Assembly (NCBI RefSeq): GCF_008831285.2
Contig: NC_045151.1
Location: 8,075,682 to 8,139,681 of the forward strand
DNA from: Nymphaea colorata
Taxonomy: Eukaryota; Streptophyta; Magnoliopsida; Nymphaeales; Nymphaeaceae
Direction: 5' to 3'
Length of the DNA: 64,000 bases
A program made the position numbers and the translations under genes. Below the pieces are notes generated by a model. The model did not search any database. It saw only the letters and a list, made by a program, of their open reading frames with translations, and was not told the origin of the DNA. This document shows positions 61,515 through 64,000 of this stretch, in pieces (within the stretch, counting starts at the first letter, position 1; every line of letters begins with the position of its first letter).

Positions 61515-62785
61515 GAGACAAAGTGAGGTGGTGGAAGGGGTATAGATGGTAGAAAGAGGCAAACTTTTCATTTTCTTCCCAATCTCTCGAATTTTGGAGG
61601 GATTGGATTTACATTACATTCTCATTTCTTTTCCCTCTCATTGCAACCAAACAAACTTTTTAATTTTCTTTCTTTTCTCTCATTTCTAATTAATCAACCA
61701 AACAAAGGATTGATTGTTCAATCCTTCTCTTTCCCTCCATCTAACATGGCCTAAAGGATTTTCTGCGAGAGGAAAGAGAGTATCGAGCGGAAAAAATGAA
61801 AAATCGGTTCGGACTGAATTTATACTCAAAATTGGAAAATTATAAATTTAGTCCACATTATTAGCCAAAGTTTCAAAAATGCTATCGATTTTTTTCGAAA
61901 TTAATGCCGCAACGTTTTTGCTAAAAAATTATTCAGAAAGAGACTTGCGAAAGTTAATTTCAGTGAAAACCTGAGAATTTATACGAAATTTCTTAGAGAT
62001 ACCCTCAAATTTATTATAAATTTCTAAAAGAGGGTTCAATAAAATTGTTTTGCAATTTTAGTGAAAAACTGAGATTTTATATGCAATTGTGTATAGATAC
62101 CTTCAGACTTGTTGAAATTGCTATAAGAGGGTTACGATTATAGTTTTGAAAATAAAAGATGAAATTCATGTTCTAAAATTTAACCTTGCTTCTAAGTGGT
62201 GTTTTAGAATTTTGTTGGAGATGTCTTGACATGATATTGTTAGTGTTGCAAATATCTAAACGATGATTTAAATTCCTCTTTGTGGATCTCATCTTGACTT
62301 TAAAATCGCAACTCATAAATGACTTTTAGAGTGGAAGCCTCAGAACTTGCCAAGATTGAAAAAACTAAATGGTTAGCTAAATGTATGTATGCTTATGCAA
62401 TTTTATTATTTTGTAAGTGCATGACCGGAATGGTGCTATAAACCTTGTGTTTCTACACTAACTAAAATCTTATTTGGATATGGATATTATGTTGAAACAC
62501 GTTCATATTGTATTTGAATTTAGATCCTTTTTATTTGCTTAAATACATATCAATTCTATTGGTGACATCATTATGTTTTGATCCACATTGGTATGATCTG
62601 AATCTAAATAACCATTTGAATTTTTGCTTTGGATCTAATAGTTACTTATGGGAGGCAAAGGAAAAGAGTAAACTATCTTATGCATAAAGAATGAACGTAA
62701 TCTTAGGACAATTCTTGCCAAGTGAAGAGTAATTTTTTATTCGCTTGCACATGATGATCATCACTTCTAGTGAGAATCTCGATCA
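61515..62785. other. Intergenic, no gene seen
   Basis: AT-rich DNA between the Harbinger-like element and the LINE fragment. Only short, unrelated frames. Confidence 0.45.
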
Positions 62786-63035
62786 CTATAAGAAAAAATA
62801 AGGGAAAAAGGGCCTCCTTGTCTCAAACCCTGACAAGGAAAAAACCATTCCCTCTCCTTGCCATTGATAACAACAGCAAAAGAGACAGTAGAAACAAGCA
62901 TAAGAATTCAGTCAACCCACTAGGATCAAAAGCTCAGATGGAGAAGAGCTGCCCTGAGAAATACCCAATTGACCCGATCGTAAGTTTTACTAAGATCTAA
63001 TTTGATGCCAACAACCTTCTTATTATTGTCCTATA
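62786..63035 (-). pseudogene. LINE reverse-transcriptase fragment
   Basis: One minus-strand frame, with three internal stops, reads GIKLDLSKTYDRVNWVFLRA near 63010-62960 and later LRQGGPFSLIF near 62830-62800. These correspond to the K.DLSKAYDRVNW and LRQGDPLSPLLF motifs of plant L1-type reverse transcriptases. The catalytic YADD region would lie further to the left but is not present. A truncated, dead copy. Confidence 0.85.
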
Positions 63036-63083
63036 AACTATCAATGACTTCATACTCAATGAGAAAACACTCCTAAACTTCTG

Positions 63084-64000
63084 ATTTCAATCCTTCAAAC
63101 CAACCAATATAAATTTAACATCTTGAACTCATTGCATTAGCTATAATGGAGCAAATCGAAGGCTTAAACTCAATTCGCATTCATACGAACTTGCGATTTC
63201 AATTCTTTTAATCATTTAATTTAGATGTAACAAGAAGTTGAACACATTCGATTAATTATAAGGGATCAAATGAATGCCTTAAATCCAATTCGCTTTCATA
63301 TGAACTTGTACTTTCAATCTCTTAAATCAATCAATATAAATATAACAATAAATTAAACGCATTGAATTAAATATAAGGGATCAAATGAATGGTTTAAATC
63401 TCTTTCATATTTGTACGGACTTGTGATTTCAATCCTTTAAATCATTTCATCTAGAGGTAACAATAAGTTAAACACATTGGATTAACTATAATGGAGTAAA
63501 TGAATGACTTAAATCTCATTCATATTCAAATGACCTTGTGATTTCAATTACTAAAATCATTCAATATAGATGTAACAATAAGTTGAAGTCATTGAATGAA
63601 CTATGATGGTGCAAATGAATAGCTTAAATCTCATTTGGATTTATATGAACTTGTGATTTCAATACCTTAAATCAACAAATATAAATGCAACAAAAAGTTC
63701 AACTTATTAAATTAACAATAAGAGAGTGAATGGATGGCTTAAATTTTCATTTGTATTCATATGAACTTGTGATTTCAACTCTTTAAAGCATTCAATATAA
63801 GTATAACCATAAGTTGAACTCATATGATTAACTATCAAGGATCAAATGAATGTTTTAAGTCATATTCATATTCATATGAATTCATCATTTCAATAATTTA
63901 AACAATCAATATAGACATAACAAGAATATAAATGAATGACTTAAATTATTCAATATAAATGTAACAATAAGTTGAACTCGTTGTATTAACTATAAGGGAT
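63084..64000. repeat. Tandem satellite array, unit about 115 bp
   Basis: At least eight head-to-tail units, starting with ATTTCAAT-like sequence at 63084, 63196, 63311, 63426, 63541, 63656, 63772 and 63887. Spacing is 112-116 bp. Each unit contains AACAATAAGTTGAACTCATT and TATAAGGGATCAAATGAATG variants and ends near CATATGAACTTGTG. Units are diverged from one another. The last unit has an internal deletion, and the array continues past the window end. Confidence 0.95.

Noticed and set aside
63084-64000. CRISPR-like array
   Set aside because: The repeats are contiguous diverged 115-bp units without unique spacers, in plant nuclear DNA: a satellite.

Overview
This window is nuclear DNA from a flowering plant. 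The genes have spliceosomal introns (up to 5.8 kb). The three intact gene models match plant families: an EMB1417-type plastid PPR protein, a BES1/BZR1-type DNA-binding protein and the splicing factor DRT111/SPF45. The rest is AT-rich intergenic DNA full of plant-type transposons (copia, gypsy, TRIM, LINE, SINE-like, CACTA, PIF/Harbinger-like and hAT-like elements). The species cannot be named from sequence alone; I see no bacterial, organellar or viral gene organisation.

Layout. 1-13.7 kb: no intact gene; a decayed LINE (about 2.9-4.7 kb), a full-length but decayed Ty1-copia element on the minus strand (5738-10079), a tRNA-derived SINE-like unit (11284-11474) and a perfect 54-bp tandem duplication. 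13.7-24.5 kb: the five-exon EMB1417 homologue on the minus strand, its large introns holding a copia RNase H remnant, (AT)n tracts, a 195-bp tandem duplication and a small hAT-like element. 25.5-27.8 kb: a non-autonomous gypsy derivative whose 5' LTR is split by an 893-bp Harbinger-like foldback element. 28-37 kb: decayed retrotransposon DNA with two very small TRIM elements, both with perfect 5-bp target duplications. 37.8-39.1 kb: remains of a CACTA transposon. 42.1-42.6 kb: another Harbinger-like MITE.

43.7-46.2 kb: a two-exon plus-strand gene for a 295-residue protein with a BZR1-type DNA-binding domain resembling that of the BZR1-beta-amylases, but with no amylase domain. Its intron 3' end is tandemly duplicated, splice acceptor included. 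49.3-57.3 kb: the DRT111/SPF45 gene (minus strand, two coding exons, a TATA box and a probable leader intron). 58.8-61.4 kb: a candidate Harbinger-like element of about 2.5 kb, with TAA target duplications, palindromic subterminal motifs and an internal GDSL-lipase last-exon fragment. 62.8-63.0 kb: a LINE reverse-transcriptase fragment. 63.08 kb to the window end: a tandem satellite of about 115-bp units that runs out of the window.

The three intact genes act in unrelated processes (plastid RNA metabolism, transcription, pre-mRNA splicing) and show no sign of functional clustering. The most distinctive features are the elements sharing GGGGGCGTTTGA-like ends, the tiny TRIM loci, and an unusual number of two-copy tandem duplications of 21-195 bp.
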